A DNA stretch of 64,000 nucleotides from Sthenelais limicola (GCA_942159475.1 OW804094.1:50464966-50528965), one strand, 5' to 3'; positions 1-11,484 are shown, counted from the stretch's first letter. The notes: generated by a model not told the origin, from the letters alone. Made by a program: numbers and translations.

Positions 1-262
1 TAGATATTGCATTAAAGTTCTATCGTTTTGAAGAGTATAATAGAGTATATTTAGCTATACTTTACTGGTAATTGCCCACCCAGAAATATTGAAAACTTCT
101 TCCAAACATAAATAATATGATATCAAACATAAAATATATACAAATACTTATTTGATGCCCTTAATGTTTACCATCATTGGAATCCCCTCGATCGCATCTT
201 TTCAAATATGATATCTCAAAATCCATTTTTTGCGACTCATTTACCTGTAACATATCACAAAT
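1..262 (+). mobile_element. Family A element, right part (left end outside window or truncated)
   Basis: From GAGTATATTTAGC through TTGCCCACCCAGAAATATTG to the inverted end GCGACTCATTTACCTGTAACATATCACA. Internal order matches the complete copies. Confidence 0.85.
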
Positions 263-483
263 GGGTTTGTCAGAAAGTGGGAGAAGTCTGGCAAAAACTT
301 TATATTTTTGCTTGCATATCAACCCATGAACAAAAAATGAAAAAGAATGAATGAGGAGGAATACATAATCCCCATGCGAGTAGTTTTATGAGTCAGACAG
401 CATCCCATGGTGTTTAGAAATAAAAATATAAAATAAACACGATTTAGGCAAGGTGGAAAAATATGTTTACAATTACAATGACT

Positions 484-654
484 TACCATTGTTTCCTGTG
501 TACCTCCTAGAAACAGCTCGGTACAATAGTCCACTGCTTGTTTGTATGTCTTCATAAAAAGTTCAACGGGTCTGCTTAAGTTGGCTGTGTATGTCAGAAT
601 GGACGCAGTGATCCAATAGTGTTGACGTGTGACGTCAGTCCTGCTATTCTGCAT
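484..654 (-). CDS. Weak candidate coding exon, unidentified
   Basis: On the minus strand an open frame starts MQNSRTDVTRQHYW and runs through NLSRPVELFMKTYKQAVDYC to GGTQETM. There it meets a perfect donor, ATG|GTAAGT, at about 485. The frame stays open past the donor but turns into low-complexity, intron-like residues. The composition of the first 56 residues is plausible for protein. No family is recognised and no strong acceptor or promoter is seen upstream, so it could be a chance frame or a first exon of a gene running off the left edge. Confidence 0.25.
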
Positions 655-747
655 CGGACTGGTAGGTCGCCTTCTGGCTCAGTAGTAATGCTATGTATTA
701 GGTATTAGTGATAGCGGAGAGGTTTTACTGAGAAAAGATATAAGCAT

Positions 748-950
748 ATATGGGTTGAAATCGCCAGAAAATGTACAATTCGTCTTCACTAATTCTCCCA
801 AATAACCCTAATTAAAGACAAATATAAAGACAAAACACAGATCAGCGTAACTGAACAGATACTTTGAATCAACCCAATACCAAATTTATATACTCAGATA
901 TACTTAATATTTATCCTTTTTCAGCCTGATTTATTATAATTCACTAAAAA
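748..950 (+). mobile_element. Family B element, right end lost
   Basis: GGGTTGAAATCGCCAGAAAA, TGTACAATTCG, then the AGATCAGCGTAACTGAACAG and ATCAACCCAATACC blocks. It stops near CACTAAAAAGG. Confidence 0.85.
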
Positions 951-1373
951 GGCAGCTAAGAAAGATACTATTAAGTAATGATTTGTTATGCAACGGGCCG
1001 CGGATGGGACTGGACAGTATAGGTCTACTTAAAAGAGATGGTTATAGATCTAACCAACATGATACATGAAAAGAACAGTTCCATGTTTTCTCCGAATCAT
1101 CTTTAATCTGTTCAAGGTATGTTTTCGTTCACTGATAACATTTCCATTTGAAATCTCATCCCAAACGAAGAGTTTTAAAATAAACTTTACTTTTTGAAAA
1201 CGTTGTTGTCAAGATAAAACTTACACGATAGAGATCTGTGTTCCATAAAGTGACTGCAGTGTGCATACATACATGAAGTAATCCCACCTAGTTCTGATTA
1301 GTCTCGCCAGGTGGCCGAACCCAACATAGCCTCTAGGTGAGTTTGTCTGGGGTCCATCCATCGTTTCGCGCCT

Positions 1374-1550
1374 CCCCCCCCCCCGCCTCTCACCACCACA
1401 ATCCCTTCCCCCAACCCTCTCACCCCCATAGCCACCCGCTTATCGCCTATCCTACATGCATACCTAACTCAACCCCCTCCCCTTCTCCCCCCTCCCCCAA
1501 CCCCCTCCCTTACCGTACATTTCCTACCACCTGCGTTTCCCTCCTAACGG
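1374..1550. repeat. C-rich low-complexity tract
   Basis: A C-homopolymer of about 11 followed by CCCAACCC/CCCTCCCC words. A proline-rich open frame here is a composition artefact. Confidence 0.8.
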
Positions 1551-1688
1551 CCGGGTAACTCACCTGATCAGTAACCAAGCAAGGCATGGTTATATAGAGG
1601 CTTCGCAAGGGCCAGCTGTAAAGTAAAACAGTTGTTATGTTACTATTAACAAAACTTTGGTTTAATTGTATCCAGTTAAAAAAGGTGG

Positions 1689-1722
1689 TGATGACTATTT
1701 ACCTATAGGTAAATAGTCATCA
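1689..1722. repeat. 34-bp perfect palindrome
   Basis: TGATGACTATTTACCTA is followed immediately by its exact reverse complement, with no spacer. Confidence 0.95.
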
Positions 1723-2237
1723 TAGGCTATTCATGTCATGCTGATATTAGTCTGTATGATGTCTTTCTCATCATGCATTTAGATAGATTAAGCCATATAT
1801 AGACGCGAGTATATCGATTAAAATACTCTAAAGGTGTACTTTGATACTTGATCGTATACGATTTGAACTGGATACATATATGGATCATATTTATTATAAG
1901 ATATAAAATAATATACTATGCATTATTATGCGTATAGTTTTATTGTGTATATCATCTCTTTAAGTATCTAATTATAATAGTTTACAAATACCGTCATCGA
2001 ATGTGTCAAGAACATTTATATATACAACAAACGGTGGTATAACATATACCTTGAATCACTGACAATGCTATAAATTGTTACCTAAGTTACATCAAAACTC
2101 AAAAGTAAAAGTTCCCTCAGTAGTACACAAAGTCATATAATTCCAAGCAACCAAGCCAAGCAAAATAGTTGTAATAGTTGCTCAGTTTTCGATATCACTA
2201 TCTTATAAAGTCAGTTTATGAGAATATTGTTTAAAAA

Positions 2238-2262
2238 AAATTCTTTCTTTCTTTCTTTTATT
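2238..2262. repeat. TTTC microsatellite
   Basis: TTCTTTCTTTCTTTCTTTTA. Confidence 0.8.
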
Positions 2263-2888
2263 TCTACAAGCTATCAACATTACATTAATATTTTCAGCTC
2301 ATATGTTAGAGAAGAAATAAAGTGACAGATACAACAATAACAGTGATCTAAGATAATTACCGTTTTTTTATTACAAATAAAGGCCAGTACATTTACAATA
2401 TATATATAGAAAAAAACGTATGTCGACCATGTCGATGTTTTGTTACGTTGCCTATACAATAACCTAACCGTTGAAATCATTCCATCAAGAACTAATTACT
2501 CTTTACCTTTACAATAATACCATTATTTCATTGTAAGTGTAAAGTATATTTGGTATTTCTTAGTGAGAGTAAAACTCTGGTGATATTTAGGGGATAGGCC
2601 TATATGATTATGGTTTTTCAGATTAATGCAGATGACAAAAACCAATTCTGATATAATTTTCTATGTAAATGACTTCAGAATAAAAGTATTATATATATTC
2701 CCAAACCTCGGTACACATAGGTCGTTGACATGATAGCGGTTCAGTTTCAGGAACGTAGTCACATTTAAAACAGATTTTTCTTATCTGACAAAGAGCAGTA
2801 TGTTGGGGAGTAGAGGAGGTATGGAGGAGCTTGACATTTCCTTGAAACAAGATGAATGAGGCAGCGGCAGCCAAAGTTGGAGGCAGGG

Positions 2889-3380
2889 TATATGTGATGT
2901 GTTATAGGAAAATGAGTCACAAGTCGCAAAAATTATGTTTTTCAACGTGTTTTTGGTAAGATATCTTTGCGGAAATGTGTTCATTTTTTTAAAATGTATT
3001 TCTTTATTTATTTCTTTATTTCTTTATTTATTTTATTTTGTGTGTGTGTGTGTGTGGGGGGGGGGGTTAACGTACGATGTACGTAGCATGTATACATTTA
3101 CCAAATTATTAGACAGTGTGATAAATATATTTATGCATTCATAAGGTCATCTTATTGAGTATATTTGTTTACTGTAATAGTAAATGTCCACCCAGATATA
3201 TTGCAAAATTCTTTTTAAGAAATAAACATATCAAACTTACAATCTAGAAATACTTATATTAGATGTGCAACTGTTTACTATCATTGGAATCGGCTTGATA
3301 TCATCTTTTCAAATACTATGATATCTCAAAATTCATTTTTGCGACTTGTGACTCATTCTGATTCAACACATCACATATAT
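2889..3380 (+). mobile_element. Family A element, complete (reference copy)
   Basis: Both ends are present: ATATGTGATGTGTTATAGG at the left and its inverted counterpart ending CACATCACATAT at the right. ATAT on both sides looks like a 4-bp target duplication. A TTTATTTC/TG/G low-complexity tract (2995-3066) expands the middle. No transposase is encoded, so it is a MITE-type non-autonomous DNA element. Confidence 0.9.
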
Positions 3381-3626
3381 GCAGGACCTGTAAGATAGGA
3401 GATGATAGACTTCAACAGGCTGGCACATACATTATCTATACTTAAATATCTGTATTCATTCATGTTAAATTGACATTATGTTTAAAGCTTCATTCACGAA
3501 TATTAATTTAAATATGCCCGATGTTTCAGTTGACTTTCCAATTTTAAAAGAAATTTTTACAATTGATGAATAATGCCTAACTTCCTCTATGATAGCGCCC
3601 TGACCCATGTGGGTATAAACAGTCTG

Positions 3627-3736
3627 GGCCCAGGTCTGACAGAGTCCCTCCAAACTGAGAGAAATCATATCGCTCCAGACCGCAAAATACCATTAGAATC
3701 ACATTATTACGCCTACTCCAGGGCTGGGTAAGACAT
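3627..3736 (+). mobile_element. Family C element, left half, diverged
   Basis: ACAGTCTGGGCCCAGGTCTG, GAGTCCCTCCAAACTGAGAG, ACCGCAAAATACCATTAG. Stops near GCTGGG. Confidence 0.65.
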
Positions 3737-3858
3737 TATGTTTGGTTTTAAACTTCCTGCAGCTCTTTCAATTGTTGTGTTTTAAGAAATATTTATTTAA
3801 AATCATTTGACAGATTAATATTTCCAGATACCTGTAGAATAATTTAGACGGATAAGGT

Positions 3859-4065
3859 AAGTCTAGGCTCAAAGATGAGAGAGTCCCTTCAAACGGAGGG
3901 CAAGCCTCTTCCCTCAAACCGCAAAGTGCCATTATAATTCCATTAAGACCGTAAAATATGATAATCGCATCAGAACGCCTAGGTCAGGAAACCGATCAAC
4001 GAAGTAGGGGTCCAATCACAGACATACCATTCTATCTGATCTGGGGGTTTGGGCCTAGACTAGGT
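3859..4065 (+). mobile_element. Family C element, complete
   Basis: AAGTCTAGGCTCAAAGATGA at the left is inverted as GGGTTTGGGCCTAGACTAGG at the right. Confidence 0.88.
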
Positions 4066-4742
4066 TGCTATCTTATAGGAGAAAAAGTTGTTACATAACT
4101 CAATATGCAAGTTAATGCCCCTTCCTATACATAGTATTCACATGACGTCACCCCAGTCAGCGGCTATCCTCACTGGCAGCCATACTGTGTGGCTGCATAG
4201 ATAGCGGGAGACAGGATTTCCCGTTTCGAATGTTTGCTAATGGCAATTATACTCATTATTCATGACACACTAAAAACTGACCATATAACCTATCAGCATA
4301 CTTTATATAACATCCTCTAAAACTTTCGGAGGTGAAAACTGCATTTTTGGGGCTTGGAGCACTCATGTCCAGCTAAAGTTGACCCACATTATGGCAAGCC
4401 GCGGCGAGCGCCGTGACGTCAGTGAATACTATGTATACGGACATGGTAAAACTACGATACCTCCTCTCATACCATCCTAGTATCTTCCAAACATGCCCAC
4501 CCGTACACTCTACCGTACTTACACCTCAACTTCAACATCACGTCTTTGTTATCTCACTCGACATTGGGTGAATATGCATAGAAATCCGATGAGGAATTTA
4601 CACCTTGACCTTCGACCTCTGCCTTGACCCCTAGACCCCTATGACTCAGACCCTGGAGAATTGGAGACCCCCATCAAGTCCAGATGGGGTAAAATCTTCT
4701 TCCGCATCTGCATTGATCACTATATTATGAAATAAAGAACAT
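4066..4742. other. Non-coding stretch
   Basis: No gene seen. 4603-4655 is a run of TTGACC/GACCCC-type words that could include nuclear-receptor half-sites but is more simply low complexity. Confidence 0.5.
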
Positions 4743-5915
4743 ATTCCCAAGATCCCTTTTTTGGAATGTTTTCAATTTTGGGGTGCTTAGCGCTGGTAGT
4801 ATCATGAACGCATGTACCGAATCTCAGGACAGTGTATTAAATATATTCATGTATATCTTAGGTCAAGCTATAGAATATATTTAGCTACTTTACTATAAGC
4901 TCAAACCCCTAAATAAGGCCCATAAACATTATGTTTCCAGACATCCCTCCAATTGAACCCTGATAGCTTTTTATTTTTTTTCTGAAAAAAAGTTCTGAAA
5001 AAGTATACATATTATCAGAGCGTACAATGTGGGGAACAGTTTGGTACAACTGCCACTTCTTAGAAATCATGTTTGATGGTCAAGTTGCCATGGCAACTGT
5101 TTCTGAAAAATTTTGAAATTGTAAAAACATAAGGACCTTGTGGCAATCAAATCGCTCCCATTTCAGGAATAATTAATGAAAACTAATTTTATCTCTACAG
5201 GTTGTGGTAAACAAATTTCTGCATCTGTTGATATATCATATGTGTCATTCCGATATTGTCACAAGGAATAAAAAGAGTTTGAGTCAAGGATCGACATGGT
5301 AAAAAATGACCAATTTCGGCATGGTTTGGGGAGACATCGGGAATGAGCAAACATCTTGTCTATAATCAGAATGATAGACCATCCAGATTATTTTATAAGG
5401 CTGTTGTCCAAATTCCATTGATAACATTATGTATTGTAGATAACAAATTCTCAAATAATAGGCTCTAGGAAAAAATGAAAGCAAATAAAACTGATGTAAA
5501 CACAATTGGAATACTAGTTAAATGGTGAATATAGCCCAAAACATGGCCAGAGTGATGACATTACCAATAATGAAGAATAGGTATGCTTAGTTGGTTGCCA
5601 TGGTTACATCAGTGATTTCAATTTTTAAAAAACAATTTAAATTTCAAGGTTGGCTCTAAAATTATAGATATACCAAATTTTAATTAACACATTCCGAATT
5701 AAAGGGTAGAATTTTATATTTCTATAAGTGTCCATGTTATGGGCCTTATTTAGTGCAATTACTTACCCAGAAATAAAGATATCAAACTTAAAATATAGAA
5801 ATACTTTTTAGTTGTCCTAATTAGAATCTACTTGGCCTTATCTTTTCAAATATGTTGATATCTCAAAATCCATTTCTTGTGACTCGTGACTCATTTTCCT
5901 GCAACACATCATACT
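4743..5915 (+). mobile_element. Family A element interrupted by another TIR element
   Basis: Family A sequence runs from about 4743 to 4895, is broken by the 4909-5753 element, and resumes at 5754 through the right end at 5915 (CACATCAT). The left terminal repeat is missing. Confidence 0.8.
4909..5753. mobile_element. 845-bp nested element with 20-bp terminal inverted repeats
   Basis: The left end CTAAATAAGGCCCATAA(A)CAT is the reverse complement of the right end ATGTTATGGGCCTTATTTAG. It lies inside a family A element. No open frame of note is present. It contains the perfect palindrome GTTGCCATGGCAAC at 5084-5097 and a related GGTTGCCATGG near 5593. No second copy was noticed. Confidence 0.75.
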
Positions 5916-6048
5916 CTATCTCATCCCTAGATCTACACGTTTGTAGTTTAATGCAATTATGACCCTCATCATCTGCTCTCATCTATACGGGTGAAATTAG
6001 GTTTACCTGTTCATTGGCCCGGCCATTAAAATAGGGGTTGGTGCGGAT

Positions 6049-6266
6049 ACAGTCTAGGCCCAAAGATGAGAGAATCCGTTCAAACGGAGGGATAGCCTCT
6101 CGCCTCAAACTGCAAACTGCCATTAAAATTCCATTAAGACCGCAAAATATTATCATAATCACATTAGAACCCTAGTCCCAGGCCAGGAAACCGATTAGCG
6201 AAGTAGGCGTCCAATCACTGACATAGCATTCTTATCTGATCTGAGGGTTTGAGCCTGGACTGTACT
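6049..6266 (+). mobile_element. Family C element, complete (reference copy)
   Basis: ACAGTCTAGGCCCAAAGATG to GGGTTTGAGCCTGGACTGT, 218 bp, non-coding, 16-bp ends. Confidence 0.9.
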
Positions 6267-6931
6267 GACCACAGTGGTGGTCCACTATAATTGATTTGAT
6301 TTGAAAAATATTTTTATTCAGGACTAAGGACATTACATCACTGATGCTATTCTCAGAATTGCCTGATGTTACAAAAAATTAATACAATACTTTAGAACAT
6401 ACTCTACGAGATGACATTGCAGAAGTTAATAGTTATATAAAGAAATAGTCTAAATAATACACCAGTTTAAAAGGAGTATGATTAATTAATGGCACTATTT
6501 GACAGACATGATAAGACTAACTGTCAAATTTCGATTCACGGGCAGACATGATATCAAGGCAAACAATAGTACTGCAGGTTAAGCCTAGGCAGTGATAGCA
6601 AAGCAAGAATAAAAACATTTGTTAAAAACGTAGGTACGTCGTGCTAGCAGAAAACCGTTGGGTATTACTTATTTATGTCAGAGAGAAAATAATAAACATC
6701 AATACTTGTACATTCGTTCAAGTTATACAGGTCAGACAAACAAAGCGATCAGGTCAAAATTACTGCACATAAATGGAAGTCTGTACACAGATTTAAGGAA
6801 ATTACAAGTCAATCTCTCGCAACCATGCAACCAAAAGAAAGAGGTCGATCAAACAAATTCAGGTAAAGGTGAATAAATCAATCAAAGTTACAACAACGGA
6901 AGAAAAGGTATCCAATGTTATCATAAGGTTT

Positions 6932-7138
6932 CTACATTTCTACTCTTGCAGAGTTCTTAAATCCTTCTAAATAATGTTTTTTAAGAGAGCGTTTAAAGGA
7001 GTTATCATCCTCTAATAACCTGATTCTCTCTGGCAAACGATTCCAGGAACCAGTTAGCCTCCCAAGCATGCTTCTACCTAGTCTGTTTTTTTTCCATCTA
7101 ATCGATTGTATTTTTCTCTGGTAGACATTTCTTAACAT
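6932..7138 (-). pseudogene. LINE ORF2 C-terminal fragment
   Basis: 68 residues with the W-N-x-L-P…F-K-x-x-L pattern common to the C-terminus of LINE ORF2 proteins. It is the same element and strand as the YADD fragment at 7519-7824, in a different frame, so at least one frameshift or deletion separates them. Confidence 0.65.
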
Positions 7139-7518
7139 ATATATGTCCAGGATCTATATTTACAAAAACACTAGTATTCTTTAATAAATTCAGAGCTTGC
7201 AGCTCGCGTATTATGGCAATAGGCATAATTTAAAAGGCATATTAAAAATACCTTCTGTGTCATAAGTTTTACCATAAATCAAGCGGAGGGCTTTGTTTTG
7301 CAATTTTTTAGCCTAATATAATTGGCCTTTGTAGACAGATAAATAAACACATATGATTTTTCAATAATCGGCAGAATGATGGTCTTATGAATTAAAAGGC
7401 GTCGATCACGATTTAATAGATGTTTTACTCTGGAAAGTTGTCTAATATAATTACTGGCAATGTCATAATTACAACTTACTTGTATTTACATAGAAAGCTG
7501 ACTACACAACCAACTTCC

Positions 7519-7824
7519 CTAATACTTGAAATCTTGAACATAACTCAATACACATTGATTTAGATAAACAGGGCATGTGTTTCGAATATGGGCACCTAAG
7601 TTGCCTTTAAATAATAAAATTTGGGATTTTTTTGCGTTCACCTGAAGGTAATTTTTTGAGGCGCAGTTACCAAATTTGTTCAAGTCATTCTGGATAACAA
7701 AAAAGGAGTCTTTGTTTAGAATTGGTGTACAGATAGCACAATCATCCGCATACATCACCAATTTAACTTTTTCGTTTATAATAGCAACCAGTCCACCAAT
7801 CTTACCTTCCATACAAGAGTCCAA
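7519..7824 (-). pseudogene. Reverse transcriptase fragment with YADD box (LINE ORF2)
   Basis: A 101-residue fragment with the RT catalytic motif YADD and the downstream N-x-L-x-V-N-x-x-K-S block. It lacks the fingers subdomain and the frame ends at VQDFKY, just where the FLG motif should follow. It belongs to the LINE at 6295-7865 and cannot be active. Confidence 0.8.
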
Positions 7825-7985
7825 AGACCAAGACTGAACCGACCACTAGACTTTGTACTTTGACAGATTTATAATATTTCAATGAAAGTCATTTAATAAC
7901 ACACCTATAATGGGATATACTGTAATGAAGATCTTGTTAAGAATGTCTTAACACAATTCTTTTTCTATACTTATCTTACTTCATC

Positions 7986-8096
7986 TTAAAGCCGCACTCT
8001 CAGTTAACATTGGTAAAAAATACAGTCCTAAAAGTCATAATATGAGGGAATTCGGTAAGATTTGTTTTGTTATAATAGATCAGAATGCAACTTTAA
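7986..8096 (-). mobile_element. Family E element, internally deleted short form
   Basis: TTAAAGCCGCACTCTCAGTT at the left. The right end GAATGCAACTTTAA is inverted relative to it, and AGTCATAATATG matches the family E left arm in reverse. Confidence 0.7.
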
Positions 8097-8266
8097 CCAA
8101 CAAGAAATAATGATGTAGTCTAAGGAGTGAATAACAAAACCGTATTATGAAGTATATTTCTTCAGAAATTTAAACACATAAATTAGAATACATTTCATCT
8201 GTACTCTTCATGCTGCTCTTCATACCTAATAATTAAACAAGTTAGTTAATTCAATATGTTTCACAA

Positions 8267-8676
8267 TTGTGATGTGTCACAGGCAAATGAGCCACAAGTC
8301 GCAAACAAATTAATTCTGGGATAATCATCATATCTGAAAAGATGAGATCAAGCCGATCCTAATGAACGTGAACATTAGGACATCTAATAAGTGTTTCTAT
8401 ATTTTAAGTTTAATATTTTCATTTTTGAAAAAATAGTTTGCTACGTACATCTCTGGGTGGCAATTACCAGTAAAGTAGCTAAATATATCCTATAACATGA
8501 GCTTCGAAGTGCATAGACATATTTAATACACTGGATCTGGAAACTTAGTAATTGTGTTCATACCGCTCGGACCATTAGATACCTAAAAAATCAGAGTATT
8601 CTTACAAAGAGATCTTGTGAACAAAATACTTAATTTTGCGATTCTGCGACTCATTTCCCTGAAGCACATCACAATT
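8267..8676 (-). mobile_element. Family A element, complete
   Basis: Both inverted ends are present (GTGATGTGTCACAGG and CACATCAC), flanked by AATT on each side. Confidence 0.9.
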
Positions 8677-9777
8677 TATTTAGGTTTTAAAAAGCTGGGT
8701 GAAAAAATCCGATGGCACATGTTATGTGGGCTGAGTGGTATACATATGTGTATAGCATGTAAAGCATGTAACCCATGTAAACTGCGCATCATGAAAACCA
8801 CAACCCTAGACCCGAGCACCACCCATACTCACATTTATTTAAACAGGGTTTGCACGGGGCGATAGCTGGGCCATGGCCTAAATCCGCAGTATCTATCCTC
8901 TCAACCTATAAATACATGCTTCTCTGCTCAATAATATATAGTAAACAACTAACTAAACTTGTCTGATGCTTTCTTTATACTTTTGAAATGCTGTTTTATA
9001 TAGTGTAAACCCCTAATTGATAATAATAATAACAATAAGTTCTAAAGACTACACAAATAAAATGCAAGATTTCTAGGACAACAGTTTTTGTGTTCTCTGA
9101 TATATTTAAATGCAACATTATAATATGAATAAGACGCTCGTGCTAATTATATAGCATGATACTTTGGCAACTTATCCAATATAATTAGTCTTTTAACAAA
9201 AGAAAATCCAAAGTAGTATACAAGTCCCATTATTGTACACATTTTGTGAGGAGTTTAGGCCAAACAAGTTGTTTATACATAGCCATGTTAATACAGTACG
9301 GAGTACTGCACGATTCCATGAAGTAAGTACAATTTGCCAAATAAAGTTGAATAGCGGGAACCACAGCGAATTCATGTCAGCATTACATCAAGATATAGCA
9401 TACACATATCATTTTCTAAAAAGACTTAAGATTTCACGTTTTTATTTTCGAATCCTCAAAAATCATTGGTTCCACCTGACAAATGCCAATCATTGATTAA
9501 ATCTGGATCAGATATGAGAAAATTCAGTGTTATATCAGATGTTGAACCAGATGATATCAAATTGCAAGTTTGTGTGATATCAGATGTAAAACCAGATGCT
9601 TTCAGATAATCTCTACATGCTCAACCCTTCCCCACCCATATAACACCCTTTTCTCACCTCTTACACAATTTGGGACAGTCCATTACAGTTGGACTTACCA
9701 ATCCTAACATGGGTGAGTCCAAATGTGGTAAATACAGTTTTTAAGGGTATATGGAGGGCTATGGACACTCAGAAATA
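8677..9777. other. Non-coding stretch
   Basis: AT-rich, only short chance frames on both strands. A GATATCAGATGT-type phrase recurs at 9508-9600. Nothing else recognised. Confidence 0.5.
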
Positions 9778-9895
9778 GTAGCTTTACAACCCCTTCAAAT
9801 GAAGGGAAAAATTAAATTAATCTCACAAAGACATACCATTCCAGGTCTAAACTCCACATATCCCTTCATTCCAAGGGGAACTAAAAACTTAAAGG
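9778..9895 (+). repeat. Dispersed repeat F, copy 1
   Basis: ACAACCCCTTCAAATGAAGG through GACATACCATTCCAGGTC to CTAAAAACTTAAA closely matches 15302-15420. No coding potential. Confidence 0.85.
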
Positions 9896-10230
9896 GGAAC
9901 ACTGGACTGAGTATAATGCGTTTTCAGACGTTGGGAAAAACTATAATATGATGTTCTGTAGGTTGTAATATGTAATTCAATTATTTATAAATCACTGGGG
10001 AGTAATTGTCTTTAATAGCAGATCTTTGGATTCTGCTGGGGTTCTGGATACTTATAAATTACTGTTTGGACAGGAAGTGGTCAAACCGGAAAACGGATGA
10101 AGTAAATTATTGTTCGGATTCAGGGGTTTATTTTGCGGATGTAGATTTATTTTGCGGATGTAGTTAAAATAAACCCCAGTCGGCGTTTCCGCTCAATCAG
10201 TCACTTACCTCATCAACTAGTTGTTTGTCG

Positions 10231-10345
10231 CCTAAATATCACTCCCAATAGCTCCAAAATCACCGATAATGTTCCAAATATCATTGTAGAAGGATATTCC
10301 GCTTGCTGAATGGTGGTGAACAACGAAATAGGGAATAATCGATTT
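10231..10345. repeat. Local duplication H, copy 1
   Basis: CCTAAATATCACTCCCAATA, GCTCCAAAATCACCGATAAT and ATTCC-GCTTGCTGAATGG match 10662-10775 in the same order. On the minus strand the shared part ends at GTGATATTTAGGC. Confidence 0.9.
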
Positions 10346-10661
10346 GTCAATTCCTGCAAATCATCGTCATGTTCGCCACAAGCGGCCATGACAGTTCCAG
10401 GTTCAGGGTTCAAGGTCGGGTCTTAACTAGAGTTTTTTGGTTGTTTTTCGTCGATTCCGCGTTCAGTTTGGAACGTGTATAAAGTCCTGGTCACATTAAA
10501 GTCATTCCTCCACTGTTTCCGATGGAAATATTAGCCATTTTTAAGTTTTTAGGGCATAGGGTTCGCCATAACGTGACGACGATAGACATCGTGCAAGCGA
10601 TGTTGTGACAATGGCTGTCTCCCAGTGACACTCAGACGAAACCATCCAGGCTCTGTACAAC

Positions 10662-10775
10662 TGCCTAAATATCACTCCCAATAGCTCCAAAATCACCGAT
10701 AATGTTCCAAATATCCTTGTACTTAGCATGATCTGCTTGCTGAATGGTGGTAAGCAACGAAATAGGGAATAATCC
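10662..10775. repeat. Local duplication H, copy 2
   Basis: Same block as 10231-10345. The adjacent phrase CGTGACGAC(G/A)(A/G)TAGACATCGTGC also occurs twice (10571-10592 and 10801-10824), so the region has duplicated more than once. Confidence 0.9.
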
Positions 10776-10968
10776 AAGTAATCACAGCCTAGGCCTCCAC
10801 ACGTGACGACAGTAGACATCGTGCAAGCTCCGGTTTGTTGACGTGGGGGCACTTTCGAATGAAATCCTCCGTGCGCTATATAGACTACCGTACACAATGC
10901 AACGCCAAGTTCACGGTGCACATGAGTGGCTATGCCGAAAGATCTCCACATCTCTTCCGGTCTATAAC

Positions 10969-11143
10969 GTAAGCACGTATAGCTTCTGAAATCGTCATTC
11001 ATTTATAACTTGATTCCCGTACACTAAATCTTCGCTATCAGGCTCAAACAACATTTAAAACATTTCTACCGATTCAAATATTTTATTTATTTCTCTTTAA
11101 GTCCGTAGACACACGCAACACGGCATTCGAGAACCGGAAGTCT
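10969..11143. repeat. Local duplication I, copy 1
   Basis: TTCTGAAATCGTCATTCATT, CATTTCTACCGATTCAAAT and CGGCATTCGAGAACCGGAAG match 11313-11484. Confidence 0.9.
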
Positions 11144-11312
11144 CCTCTGCTTTGGATGGCAAGCAGCGGATCCTTGCGAAAACAGGCCGGCTCGCTGAAC
11201 ATAAACATAAGTAAATACGCACCTCTGATTGGCTGTTGTACCTGGATGTTCATTCTGCCAGCCGTCGCGTTACCATGTAGGTTTCGACTAAAGCGTGCAA
11301 ACTTGCGGGCGT

Positions 11313-11484
11313 GTAAACACATGGTTTCTGAAGTCGCCATTCATTTATTACTTGATTTCCATAGAGGAAAACTTCGCTATCGGCTTAAAACAATATTTAA
11401 AACATTTCTACCGATTCAAATCTTTTATTTATTTCTTTTTTAAGTCCCTAGACACACGGATACGGCATTCGTAAACCGGAAGTC
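11313..11484. repeat. Local duplication I, copy 2
   Basis: Direct copy of 10969-11143, starting 344 bp downstream of it. The spacer contains ATTGGCTG (CCAAT-like) and is GC-richer than the flanks. Confidence 0.9.

Larger units (their letters stand above)
951..2888. other. Non-coding stretch without identified gene
   Basis: Holds the C-rich tract, the 34-bp palindrome and a TTTC microsatellite; otherwise AT-rich with short chance frames only. Confidence 0.6.
6295..7865 (-). mobile_element. Decayed LINE (non-LTR retrotransposon), 3' part
   Basis: Minus-strand frames encode pieces of a reverse transcriptase. 7824-7519 contains the catalytic box VMYADDCAI followed by NYLQVNAKKSQILLF, the usual post-catalytic LINE motif. 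7138-6932 contains LTGSWNRLPERIRLLEDDNSF, a typical LINE C-terminus. Frames are broken between the pieces. The 3' end at 6295-6330 reads (on the minus strand) CCTGAATAAAAATATTTTTC followed by CAAAT-type tail repeats. The copy is 5'-truncated near 7865, where RT sequence stops. Clade is uncertain (CR1/Jockey-like). Matching 3' ends occur near 16400 (-) and 26050 (+). Confidence 0.8.

Noticed and set aside
1337..1558. Proline/serine-rich open frame
   Set aside because: Created by a C-rich low-complexity tract.
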